Part shown: positions 44,101 to 56,471 of the stretch, in pieces
Numbering within the stretch: position 1 is the stretch's first letter
How the letters are laid out: the number at the start of each line of letters is the position of its first letter
Origin: Argopecten irradians
Lineage: Eukaryota; Mollusca; Bivalvia; Pectinida; Pectinidae
Reading direction: 5' to 3'
Assembly (NCBI RefSeq): GCF_041381155.1
Contig: NC_091142.1
Location: 37,063,604-37,127,603, forward strand
DNA length: 64,000 nt
Notes under the pieces: generated by a model
The model's input: only the letters and a program-made list of their open reading frames with translations
Databases searched by the model: none
What the model was told of the DNA's origin: nothing
Position numbers and translations under genes: made by a program

Positions 44101-44431
44101 TTTTTGAAATTGGTAGATGTTTGGCTTTATAATGGCGTTTCTTTATCCTTTGTTCGTTTCTAGTTTTTGGTTTAAGTCAATTTCCTGTAACATTTTCGCT
44201 TTTTTATCATTTTTCCTGATATATGTCGCAGTGTAGAATGATAAACCAGCAGGATGGAGCAGGCTGTTTCACTTGTTTAACCCAGACTTTCAGACACTTC
44301 AGGTTATAACTCAAACTAACAAAACTTTTGTAAACGAAGATACCTGTTTCAGATAAACAGTAAAAGCTACATATTCTAAGATCGATAGACCTGACAAAAG
44401 CTTGAATTCATTTTTTATTTTGCAATGGTTT
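38101..44431. other. Intergenic region, no gene recognised
   Basis: AT-rich with scattered short frames that show no coding character. A minus-strand frame at 39467-39625 encodes a basic segment (KGKGRWTKLRYREHYDD) in locally higher-GC sequence and could be a lone exon, but no partner exon was found. Confidence 0.35.
43375..43455. promoter_or_regulatory. CRE-like TGACGTCA and CCAAT motif pair
   Basis: A perfect CRE palindrome TGACGTCA at 43375-43382 and GGCCAATCAG about 70 bp on. No transcript start or gene can be tied to them, so they may be chance. Confidence 0.2.
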
Positions 44432-44440
44432 GGAGCACTA

Positions 44441-44542
44441 TAGTCCGCTAAACCTGCCTATATTGTTAGGCTTTTTTATTTGTTTTTGCCTAATATATAT
44501 CAGGCAAAAAAAAATTTAAAAAAGCCCAGGTTTAGCGGACTA
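44441..44542. mobile_element. 102-bp MITE, TIR TAGTCCGCTAAACCTG, 9-bp target duplication
   Basis: Termini TAGTCCGCTAAACCTG and CAGGTTTAGCGGACTA are perfect inverted repeats. Flanking GGAGCACTA lies at 44432-44440 and 44543-44551. The interior is a second, shorter palindrome (tgcctaatatat / ttaggc). Confidence 0.88.
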
Positions 44543-45033
44543 GGAGCACTACTGCTACGCATGATGTATATATGAAGTATGGATTCACTCTGAATCTGTT
44601 AAATGATTAGTAAATATGTAGAGTAGTTCATTGTCTTGATTCTAGAATTAACACATCACAATTACAAAAACAGGGAAACTAACATCTGAATTTTGCATAG
44701 TTCTGCAGATAAATATGTGTGTGTTTTCAGCAAAATGGCTAATGGCTTGACTATTTACGATTCATTTTATGTGTAAACTACATTTAAGTATGCATGTCAT
44801 ACTTATTCTTTATCTTAAAACATAGTTTTGTTAATACGAAAATACATTAGTAATTCATTAAATTCAATTAAAACAAATACATATTACTTTGAATCTACTT
44901 AATTGTAGTTATCTAAAGACTTCGTTTAGTTTTCTGTTATATTGTCTTCTGATCGTCACCAGGCTGTGGATAATGTAGAGTTATCGGAATCAATTAAAAT
45001 TGCGATGGTCAGCACATGTAAACCTTGATATTA

Positions 45034-46037
45034 TACGGTGGCTGATTTGTGCCATTTCGTCTTTTCGTCTTTTCGTCTTTTCGCCCCGAAAAGACGAAAT
45101 TTAACAAATTTAAATTTCGTCTTTTCGCGGCGAAAAGACGAAAACGAAAACTCAAAAACGAAAAGACGAAAGTGATACACGTTAATTAGCGACTTTAAAT
45201 AATTCTCGTCTTTTCGCCTTCAAAAATCTTGTCTTTTCGTCTTTTCGCCCCGAAAAGACGAAAATTAACAAACCTTAATTTTCGTCTTTTCGTCTTTTTG
45301 CCCCGAAAAGACGAAAATTAACAAACCTTAAATTTCGTCTTTTCGTCTTCCGGTCCGGTGTGGAAGTCATTTTGAAATCTTTTTATCTTAATATTGACTT
45401 AATTGTTCAATATGGAAGCATCAAAGTAGTTTATGATAACAATCGATTTATTAAATTGATAGTATTACAAGTATCTTCATCAATTACTAAGATTAGAAGT
45501 TTTAAAACATAAGTCAACATGTATGTTTACAGCAGTTACGTAGATTTCTCACACGTGGCATATGCCACGTGCCACTAACAGATTCATCATTCCGCAAATC
45601 TTTTAGCGTGATTGATACATTTTCTAAAATTCATTAATATCTTATTTTTTTATGTTCTAATCGCCCTATTTAGCGATTACGCTTATCAAAACATTGCCGT
45701 GTATATGTTAGGACATAATGAACTTAAGATGCTAAACATAGTACTTACAGGAGTTGCCTCCCCTACACAACTTGAAAAAAAAGTTGTCGGCGGTTAATAT
45801 TTGAAAGCTTTGAACCACGGATCAACTTGTTAACAAAATATTTATATGAAAGACAACTCGTGAAGACTTTGAGTTTAAAGGAAGGACTTGTACCAAGAAA
45901 TTGTTCAAATACAATTAATTATAACAGTCAATCAGTAGGTACAATGTACTGTATATTATTTGAAAAGACATTTTGACTACTTACATGAAATGGGGCGAAA
46001 AGACGAAAAGACGAAATGGTATAAATCAGCCACCGTA
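45034..46037. mobile_element. 1-kb transposon-like element with CGTCTTTTCG subterminal repeats
   Basis: Termini TACGGTGGCTGATTTGTGCC and the complement of GGTATAAATCAGCCACCGTA are inverted, each followed by repeated CGTCTTTTCG. The left 330 bp carries the decamer or its complement many times, folded into at least four hairpins (around 45054-45108, 45113-45141, 45230-45262, 45283-45317); the right end has two or three copies. ATATTA lies on both sides (45028-45033 and 46038-46043), but the palindromic flank leaves the duplication length ambiguous. No transposase; superfamily not assigned. Confidence 0.75.
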
Positions 46038-46043
46038 ATATTA

Positions 46044-47050
46044 CGACCTACAGCTGGTATTGGTAATGTGAAAATTCAAACCCGGATCGTGAAGGACTGG
46101 TAATTAATCATCAATGACCCTAAATCAAGCTTGACGCAATAGATAAATCACCACATACATGTTTACTGATCAGCGGTAAATTACCGACATACAGACAATA
46201 AGGTTTACGTTAGTAACCTAATCAATCACTGACTTCCAACACTGGAACTCAATCTAAATGAGTAGGCAAGGTATACATTTACTAACACTTTATCAGATCT
46301 CTTTTAGTATTGTTGTTGTTGTTGTTTATTGAGCGTCACGTTACTTATCTAATATTACGGATGATCGATCTTTTGAAACACAACACTCCCCTTCCACACC
46401 TATGGAGTTTATAAAAAAAATGTTTTTTTCATTCACAAGGTAGAACATACCGATTCCCAATAGATAAAAAATGTTGACAGAAAAAGATGTTTCAAATCCT
46501 TACAAAGGTTTTGTCAGGGTGATTAACCCTCCATGGTTTAGACTTTATTTTATTTCTACAACATCCAGTTTATGACAACTAATTGGTACACCAAGGATCC
46601 GATTCGGAAAAAAAATTAAAGCTTATGTAAATCTATCTCCTTTTAGAATATACAAACAGACACACTAATTATCAAAATAGGACTTTGATAGTAAGACCAC
46701 TTGTTTCAATGGAATATAACACTCTATATATCAATATTATATCTGATATTCTTTGAAATCACATTGTAGAAATGATGAACCGGGTCGCGAAAAGTCGTAA
46801 AGACGATGTGACGAATAATAGCTTGATAAATCAAGAGAGTTTTCAGTACCACATGAACATAGTAGTTAAATACAAAAAAGTTCCTCACGCTTGTAAAGAC
46901 ACCGGAGTTGTCTATCTTAGCCAACACAATTGTGTTCTATGTATTTCATATCAAAGAGCGCTGCTTATATACTCAGCATCTAGCGTTAGATTGAAAAAAT
47001 ACTCGTCGGCAATATCAAATACAGCGAATTCATGTTTCTTCACTTCAGCA
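46044..47050. other. Intergenic region, nothing recognised
   Basis: AT-rich; contains a short (GTT)n run near 46311 and chance open frames only. Confidence 0.4.
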
Positions 47051-47224
47051 ATCTTGTAATATAACAGAACTTACGTGAAATGTCTCGTTTTCTCTCTCAA
47101 ATATTTTAATCTTGTAAAATAACAGAACTTACGTGAAATGTCTCGTTTTCTCTCTCAAATATTTTAATCTTGTAAAATAACAGAACTTACGTCAAATGTC
47201 TCGTTTTCTCTCCCGAATACTTTT
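47051..47224. repeat. 58-bp tandem repeat, 3 copies
   Basis: Landmark ttacgtgaaatgtctcg at 47071, 47129 and (as ttacgtcaaatg) 47187. On the minus strand each unit contains cgtaagt, a strong donor-like match. Confidence 0.9.
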
Positions 47225-47306
47225 AAAATATACATTGTTATATAACATTATAGTACCGTTTTCTTTTTATCTTCGTTATGACTGCTCCGTAAGATACTTA
47301 TCAAAG

Positions 47307-47348
47307 CTGCTGCTGCTGATGATGATGGCGATGATGATGGTGATGATA
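47307..47348. repeat. GCT/GAT trinucleotide microsatellite
   Basis: Imperfect gctgctgctgatgatgatgg run followed by further gatgatggt units. Confidence 0.8.
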
Positions 47349-47731
47349 GTAATGAATTGTTAACATGAAAGATAAATAGAGGTTTAAAGTCATGCATTTG
47401 TAATGCACTGTCACAATGGTCTTTGGTCCTGACGTACGCATGTTCCTTCTTTTTCAGGATCATTGTTCATTTCGCATTGACAACGAATCTTTATCATTCA
47501 AAAATCTCCATTAATTTTTAAAACTCATCAGTTGATTACAAAAATACATTTACTGATTTTGCCAGTATGCTGAATACGAACCACACACATTGACAAATAC
47601 ACTCTAATCATTTAAAAATGATAGTATAATTCATTGTGAGTACATTTTTAATTTGTATTATTGTTCCAATAGCAAAATCAATTTGACGAATTCAAAACAA
47701 CTGGCTCTGCTTTAAATACGGTACAATGTTA

Positions 47732-48591
47732 CTTTTAACAAAGAAATAAACTGGTAGTAAAATATCAACATTTCTTCACTTTAGAAAAAAATATGTTTTG
47801 TCTTACTAGTTAAAACAACAAATAAAAGGGATAACCTGAATTATAGAGAATATGAGATTAAACAGGAAATCCATATAATGTATAACATTTACATTCATTT
47901 CAATTATCTTCATGATATTGTCTGTTTTATTTAAAAGAAATAAGAAAACCACATGGGACAATTCAAATTGAATAAATGATAATTGCAAGCTGACATATCT
48001 TTTCATATTTCGTTGTCTGACATAACTTTCATTTCTATAGTCACTAATGGAAATTTTAATAAGAACGGAAGACTAATATAATTTCAGATAACAATGCACG
48101 GTAATCTAAATCTTGTTGAAAGAAAGAGTACATCGCATCTCAATTTAATTATTTTTGAGAATCTTTTAACAAAGAAATAAACTGGTAGTAAAATATCAAC
48201 ATTTCTTCACTTTAGAAAAAAATATGTTTTGTCTTACTAGTTAAAACAACAAATAAAAGGGATAACCTGAATTATAGAGAATATGAGATTAAACAGGAAA
48301 TCCATATAATGTATAACATTTACATTCATTTCAATTATCTTCATGATATTGTCTGTTTTATTTAAAAGAAATAAGAAAACCACATGGGACAATTCAAATT
48401 GAATAAATGATAATTGCAAGCTGACATATCTTTTCATATTTCGTTGTCTGACATAACTTTCATTTCTATAGTCACTAATGGAAATTTTAATAAGAACGGA
48501 AGACTAATATAATTTCAGATAACAATGCACGGTAATCTAAATCTTGTTGAAAGAAAGAGTACATCGCATCAATTTAATTATTTTTGAGAAT
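47732..48591. repeat. Tandem duplication, 2 x ~430 bp
   Basis: Units 47732-48162 and 48163-48591 are nearly identical; the second lacks two bases (gcatcaattt against gcatctcaattt). Identical short open frames in each are by-products. Confidence 0.93.
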
Positions 48592-50745
48592 ATGGTATGT
48601 TATAAAGCAATTAGTTTTACGATACACAGTCCTGGTTAACCAGTTGTTTCATATAACGGAGAGAGTGCGTGTTTTGTAATATGAAATGTTTTCTGATATT
48701 GTTTGTGTTTAGCTAGGGAGGATTGCTCCGTTACAAGATTAATTCCTTCCCCACGAGGAGTTTTTTTGTCGAAAGAAACTGAGTGACTTCGTATTGCTCT
48801 GCATAATTTTAATGGAATCTGATCAATTCAGGACGAAATACGCCAAACGAAAACATAACTCCAGAAATGATATAAAAAAAACAACCTAGAATAACATAAG
48901 GTTTTTCGGCTATGGATATGCGAAGCCTGATTAAATTGAACTCAAATATCCCCAGATTAAAAATCAGATTTTTGAATGCTTTTCTTTTAGAGAATTTACT
49001 TTGCCTTGTCCTTTTCTATGATGAAAAGCAGCACACAGCTGCAATGATTAAAAATTGTTTAAAGACGGGTCCTTGTTTAATTACTAAATATGAGAAATTC
49101 ATGCATTTGTGAATTGTTTGAAAACGCTTTTTATATTACTTTTCATGAATGATTTTTTACCAAGAGAGTACGAAATTGATATCAATTCTACCATACAATC
49201 TTACTGAAGTATACAGCAGTGTTTTTTTTAAACTACACTACCAGAATATCCAAGTACGAAATTGCTTCTAATCATACGGTATCAACAAATTAACCAATTG
49301 ACCCACTCCTAACTCGCGAAACCAAAAGTGGTTAACCCAGCACGAGAAAAAAGGAAAAGTTCCTGAGTACTAACTATTCCTGAATACATGTTTTACGTTT
49401 ATGTGTAAGACATCTACCACAGGCTGACTGAGGATCAATGCTCTATAGAGTGTAGGAATTAACAGGTTGTATAAGGGCTGATAGATGAAGTTTGGCAGCC
49501 AATTGCAGCGCCTTTCTACAAAACAGATGGTGGCTCTCCTACATCTATCTCCATTATCAGGCCAAACCAATAACATTTGTTTGTAAATCAATGTTACCCA
49601 GGCAGGCCAGAACAATTAATTCTTCGTTGTTCCTTATTCCTTTAATCACAAACTCAGTTCAACCTTCTGATTTCCTCTAATGTTTCCGTGTTCAGCATCT
49701 GAAATAATATGTAAAACAACAATAATTCCTTTTCAATAGTGTTGTTATATTAGCACAAGTCATCTCACAAAGGTTTAGTAAACTTAATGTGCACGGACTT
49801 CCTAAACTCTCTTTCTGCTTCAGAAGATAAAACACTGAAATACATCGACAAAATACAACTATTGAACAACAATGAGTATGAGGACATTAGTAATATATAT
49901 ATAATGGTATTGAGACAAATGAAAAAGTAGCAAAAGAACCGGGTACTCTTCTCCATGTATATTGATCTAGTTCCAATCTGGAACAATTTACGATGAGAAA
50001 TGAGAATCTGATAGGAACAACGGAATCACTAACAATCTTGCTCCCATCCCATATCGGGAAGAGAAATAAACACTTTCTCTTCTTTCATGTTATTTATCTT
50101 TTTTTATTATAAGTTTTATTTTTTTCTTTACATTGTTTAAAAGTCGTCGGATGCTCTGAAATTGAAGAATAACCAAGAAGTTTTTTTATTCAAAGGGTTT
50201 ACTTCCAGTTCTGTAATATTGAATTCCAAGGAAACAATGAGTCTATCAGTTCGTCTTAAAATTTCTCTCCTAAAATAATTTTGGACCCTAGATGCAATTA
50301 TCAATCATAAAGCGAGACATTATTTTTGTATCTCCATTTTCATCTTTAAATCAAGTCCTGTTAAATGTATTCTACTTATTTCTCCTTATGAATGATACAC
50401 GAAACTTTTACCGCTTCAACATGAAAATATCCCCGTTTTAGACGAAATGCAAAACCCTCATTTTATCAAAAATATTTAGATACTAATAATGTATTGTTAA
50501 AAGGTCTTTGATAAGATATATAAGTTAACATTATCATCAATTTTAAAGATCATATGTAGCGAAGCAATCTTAAAGAAAACATGGCTCGGACCATACAAAT
50601 CAACCTATAACATTCTGTTGCTATGTCATTACGTATACTTATAGTTGAATGTAAGTCTCTATTTGCCATTAATACTCAAATAAAGAAACCCAAATTATGA
50701 TTCCATCATCGTTTTGAAAGAGGGAGCAGATCATTTCCGTCATTT

Positions 50746-50984
50746 TTATGTATTCAGAAATTCTATATTGGCCTTTACTGTCTCCAACGTTGTCTCGTGA
50801 TACGGTGTCCCCGTGGCACTGTTCACCATCATCAGTAGTCCTGCCAATCTCTCTCCCATTCTAAACGTTCGGTCCATTAGCTAGTCCAGACGACCATCAG
50901 GTCCATGTTAAGTGATAGATGCCACTCTCTATCGAGAAAGTCCTCCATTTCCCCGTCTAAGTGACCGCGTTGTATAGTAGCCAT
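50746..50984 (-). pseudogene. Frameshifted coding-like fragment
   Basis: In locally GC-richer sequence, a minus-strand ATG at 50982-50984 opens a 35-codon frame (MATIQRGHLDGEMEDFLDRE...) that stops with TAA at 50877-50879. A second frame beginning at the overlapping ATG (50875-50877) continues for 43 codons (MDRTFRMGERLAGLLMMVNS...) to TAA at 50746-50748. The shift between two plausible frames suggests a broken gene or retrocopy. A gtaaag donor after GAGACA near 50774 could instead mark a real exon. The family is not recognised. Confidence 0.3.
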
Positions 50985-53900
50985 TGATTACTAAAGATAT
51001 CGACTACTGGAAATAAGGATTGTGCTTCTACAAAACGATTTTAGAGTCTCCAGGGTTGTTGGTTCTGTGAAGTGAAAACTGAGATGAATACGAGTTTTAA
51101 AATCAATTTTACTTTTATCTTCAGTATTGTCCTGTAGGTAAAAAGGAAATTTAAAACAATTTGTTATAGTTTAATTAATGAAACTTTTTTGTATTTATGA
51201 ATACCAAGAGTTGATTTGTGGAGTGCGTTTTATTGATAACAAAGAACTCTAAAATTATTGATGATCATTAATATTCAACAAGCAAACCGTCGGGATCATT
51301 GATGTAATATGATGTTAGGCTTTTGCATAAGACATTTTTGTAATATATCATAGGTCTAATAAGTTCATATTAAATAATGAATGGGATGAATATCTAAAGA
51401 GCTAAGTAGTATATATAGATAGTTTCGTTAAGTACATTTAATTACTGGTACATTGTCTGTTTATACATATAGTAATATGAGTAACACAGAATTTCATCAT
51501 GGTCAATACCCATATGTATGTTTGAGAAGGGGTACCTCTCCCCCATACAACAGGTAAAAACAGTATCATGTTATTATTTAAAGCACTTGATAGTTATATA
51601 AAAATATCTAAGGTTGTACAATCCTTTTGGTGCAGCAGTTGCCTCATGTGAAGCACAGAATGATTCAAATGTTTCGAAATTTTACAGAATCAGAGATGAG
51701 TCGTTAAAACCAAGCCTACTGTCACGGAATGACGTATATCACATTCCTCTGGTAGCTAGCTGGTTATCTTATTTAATAATCAATTATGTCTGTCTTTAAT
51801 CTACCGACAACTGTCTATTGCACCTGGTTATTCTGTAAAATATCAAATGTTATCTATGGAGTAAATTTGTTTGCTATCGAAGCTTGACATTAGAGTCATT
51901 TCTTGGCGTATGAACTTAACACGTGTTTTATTTCTCTCAAAGAGGTATATTGGCATGTAACATGATTCCTAATTACATAGGTGATACCATAGCGGATCCA
52001 TGCTTTTCAAAATGTATTTATTCATAAACCTATAAAGTGATACAGACCCAAAATACACATTGTTTAACAATTTACCTATTTCAGCGCTTGAACTTGCGGT
52101 AGAAAGAAAGCGTAAATCAATTTTGACTGTTCTATCCATTAGTTCGGCTACATAAGGATTCACAATTACATCACTGCACAACTTGTATTTTTGATTCCAT
52201 AAAATTGAATACATTTAATTATAATATCCTTCCTAAAACCGACAATCAAGTGTTATCATTTAGACTGGAAAATGCTGTTATTTGATCTACTAGTGATATT
52301 ATGACATATGTAGAACAATCACCTTCCTTATATAACCGCGGAATATTTCTGTGAACTTTATCCTTCCACGGGAAGTTGACATCCGTCATGCAAATGGAGT
52401 GTTTGAAGACCACAGCTGGTCAGATTTGGTTCAAAATCAGTCATCTAACTCAAGACGAGCCAGTGGGTTTTAAGTATGTGTATTTGCCTGTAAAAGACAT
52501 ATTGTCTGATACTCCTGCAGTCGATGTAAAATGATCTATGGTGAAATATTTCCGATTTCTTACTGTAATTAGGAATAACTTCAACAAAAACATAGCTTTA
52601 TTGTAGGCGAATTTATTTTCAGTAAAGCAGCAACATTTTAATTTATCTTTTTAGAGATGTTGTAAATACAAAATATATACTTTGAAAAGTAGCTATGAGC
52701 TACAAATAATGATCTAGTTTGCTATCGATCGAAGGACAGATCTTGTTAACTGTTAAGTCCAATAAATTACTGCTCTCTCAATAACAAGCAACATCAATCA
52801 AAGTTAGTTTATGAACACATCATTTTTCCGCTCGAATAAAGAAAACTTTATTGCAAATATAGAAATGAACAATACATCTCTGTTGTATTATTAACGTACT
52901 ACTGTCTATCCGAAAACATAACTTATTATTGTCAGCGTCAATAATTTTGTAAGAATTTCAAATTACATGAGCATCAATGAATTTCTGGTTTTGCTTTAGT
53001 TTTATCACTGGTCGGGAGTACTTGGAAATGCGATAGATCACGCATAGTTTGTACTGGGTATATAGGAAATTATACTAAAACTATCTGATCATGACAATAA
53101 ATCAGTACTAGTTTACTATTTCATAACGAATCTTACTTTTTTTATGCTTAAACTGACTTTCATTTTTTTGTTCATACCTCTATGAATAAGTCCAAGAATG
53201 GCAAAAATAAGCGTCACAATATAAACCATAATATTTATTGATGTGAAATTATTTATTCCTTCGGTGAATCAAAATAATTGTATATTAACTTGGTTTTAAT
53301 TCGTAGTCTAAAAATACAATAGTTGTATTTTGAGCATCGGTGTCGGATTCACACAGTTAGCAATAATTTGTTTTCAAGCGGCGATGAAAAAATATAGTAA
53401 CACGACTAAATTTTGCTAAAATGTCTATGGTTGGGTAACGGTACATTCAAAATATATTTATAATGCTTTTTGTACCTCTTCATATTTTATGAACTTTTAG
53501 ACAGAGTTGAAAAAACCTCTTTTAACAATAATTGAAAAAACCTCTTTTAACAATAATTGCGAGCCTAGGTAAATCGTTACACATCCCCAAATACTACATC
53601 TAGACGAGCGTTATCAGTATTACATAAGCTAAAAGTGCATGTAACACAAACTATGCATAAAATGGAACATGACAATGCACATGCAGTTCGAAAAATAGAA
53701 AACAGCAAAGAATGGGGTCAGACCTGCACATGTAGAGACTGCAATCCTGACATGCTTTCTGGATATTTGTGGTCTGTACTCATACAGAAGATTCCAACAC
53801 ACAGTAACTAGTCTGCATGTACATACAACTAGACACCACAGCAGTCACGATACATACAGGTGTATACTGATGTAATGAACAGTCTGATTTTATGCAAATG

Positions 53901-54126
53901 ACAAATTTCTTCACATGGATATAACACAGTTTTAACAATGCTTTGCTATTTATCGACACCACTAACCTGTATTTTGACATTATTTTATACGCAATAGAGC
54001 ACTGCAAAGACATATTAGAGTTTGTTTCTTATATTGTTTCTTATATTTTGAAAATTTTGAGAATGTACCTCCATACTTTGTTTGTAGCGTTCCATGAACT
54101 TGGTGTTATATGTGGGTAGCACTTAA

Positions 54127-54300
54127 CCTTGACCTTGTGTACTATTGCAGTATTCTTCTCTAACATTGACCTTGTGTAATTTTGTAGTATTCTTCTCTAA
54201 CCTTGAAATTGTGTACTATTGCAGTATTCTTGAGCTTGACTGTGTACGTTTAAGGTAACATATCTCTAAACTTGACCTCGTGTAATTTTGACTACAATTA
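54127..54300. repeat. Diverged ~50-bp repeats (cttgaccttgtgtactattgcag)
   Basis: Four or five imperfect units with the motifs ttgaccttgtgtaatttt and tattcttctctaac. An old minisatellite. Confidence 0.6.
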
Positions 54301-56311
54301 TGTATTTCTTCCCTAAGCTTGATGTTGTCAAAGTTGTGCATGACCATTCCGAAGGTCTTATCTTGTGCAACCTCTTGTCATGTGTGAAAAACACTTTCTC
54401 ACCTATAACACTGTGTACAGTTGCTATTCTTTTCTAAACTGAGCATTATTAGAATACATATAATACTATATTATGCTAACACAGACGTTGTTTTACACAT
54501 GAAAATGACATTCTTTGATGTTTAGACATTTACAGTATGTGGTAGAATGCCTCAGTAAGATTTTTTTAACATCTGGTAAGGGCAAATACTTTTTTAACTT
54601 GGCTCTTGTACAATTTTGTTCAAGTATTCAAATAGTCATTCGATGTATATTATGCATCCTTAACTTACAGAGTAACATGACGTCACATGAACCTGAAGTC
54701 ATAAGAGGTGAGTCATGTGTCCAAGGTCATCTTAATTAAACAAATTAATTCTTATGTAATCATTTCGAAGTGCACCATGCATCATTAAACTTCTAGGTGT
54801 CTAACACGTATCCTCAAGTTTTCAGAATTATGCTGCGTAACCACATATTTCCGAAACATAATGATTTAGTAACGAGAATGTTTATTAAAAAAAACCAGTT
54901 TGTTGTAACGATTTACTAGGTCATACTCAGAGGAGAAACATCAATATTCACCGGACGGCTGCCAATCAGTCCGTAAAGAAAGCATTGTTATTTTGTTGCT
55001 ATGGTAATTTTTGAGACATAGAAGTCGTCTTTTGGCCACAAAACAAGGAACCGATTGGCGAGTGGGAGAGAATCTGTCAATGTAATTATCAGAATGAAGA
55101 ATCTGCTCTACGTATTGTTAGCTTAAGCACACAAAATAGAGGTACAATTTTTCACGATATATTATTCTCAATTTAGGTGGATCGCAGAATTTTTTAGATG
55201 ATTGTTCGGAAATAACAACGGTAAATGAACCTGTTTCAATTCCAGGATTAATGCATACAATTGTCGATAAGTAATGCGTATTACATTTATTTCGAAACAA
55301 CAAAGCTTTAGAAAACAAAAGAAACCAACAAAGCTAAAGTACCACTTGTTTTCTGGATATGTATGGTTAGCATACAATACAAATAACACGGATACAGACA
55401 TCTATGGTTATGTAACTGGATTACTGGACAGAGCAAACACATACAATACCATCAAACAATTTAGCTGATTAAGGTACTTAATGTCTCTTTGTTTAAGAGA
55501 CTGTTTCAAAAACTTCCTACAGAAGTCTAAAAACCTGCAAACCTGGGTGTTGTAATTGAAATGATAATATTGTACCAGCAAAGTACAAACATGTAACTGC
55601 ACTCTGTGTCCTTGTAAATTATCATCCCGGAAAATCTGCCGTTATCCGTTAGACGATGTTTAGCAATTAAAGAAGTGCATATTTTAACAACAGATGATAC
55701 GCTTTAGCAAATAATTTCTAAAGCTAGGTAACTATACACTTTTACAATTCAGACACGATTGTCAGCATTATAAATATACACATAACTATGACATCCTCTT
55801 TGTTTATTTGAAAACATAACACGTTTAAATAAATAATGTTGATATTAGTCAATCATTTTAATTACTAATTGACTTATATTCAAATTCAATACTTTATTAC
55901 ACACGGTGCAATATTGATCTCGTCAAGACATTGATGTAGGAGAAACAGAATCAACAGAAATATAAGAGCTAGGTTTGGAAAGTTTGTGAATCAAAGTTTT
56001 CACAGCTGTACTTTACTGTCATGTCTAATGGGATAGCGACCTATTCATCCTGCAATTTCATCTCTAAGTATTGACGGGAAAGCCGGGATAGTGTAAACCA
56101 ACATTCAGTCAGCATAAAGATATTATTGTCTCGTGATCTTCAGCCAGCTACACTTACTATATTGTTCAATGTGTGTGTTTCACAATCCTTTTCTGTATTT
56201 GCATATTACAGAGTTATTTGCCCTTGCAGGTAGGTAATAACTTCATATTTTTGCGAGCGTAACGTCATACTTTTCGGAGAAAACGACATTAATTGCGCTC
56301 ATCTAGGGATT

Positions 56312-56471
56312 GGATTGCGTTTTTATGTTAACCATGCTTGTATGGAGCAATTCCTCTAAGAATATATTCTACGGGGCTACGCCCCATATCGCGTTAGCGC
56401 CCCATATTAAATATATTCTTAGAGGAATTGCTCCATGCAAGCCTGGTTAATATAAAAGCGAAATTCAATCC
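56312..56471. mobile_element. 160-bp long-palindrome MITE
   Basis: The arms ggattgcgtttttatgttaa... and its near-complement ending ...cgaaattcaatcc enclose gagcaattcctctaagaata and its inverse, around a GC-rich centre (ggggctacgcccc). No target duplication was resolved. Confidence 0.7.

Larger units (their letters stand above)
48592..56311. other. Intergenic region, no confirmed gene
   Basis: Mostly AT-rich sequence without clear coding signal, apart from the fragment at 50746-50984. A 26-bp unit is tandemly doubled at about 53508-53560, and diverged ~50-bp units occur at 54127-54300. Confidence 0.35.

Noticed and set aside
47806..48437. Two identical 66-codon minus-strand frames
   Set aside because: Copies produced by the 430-bp tandem duplication; hydrophobic, AT-driven composition.
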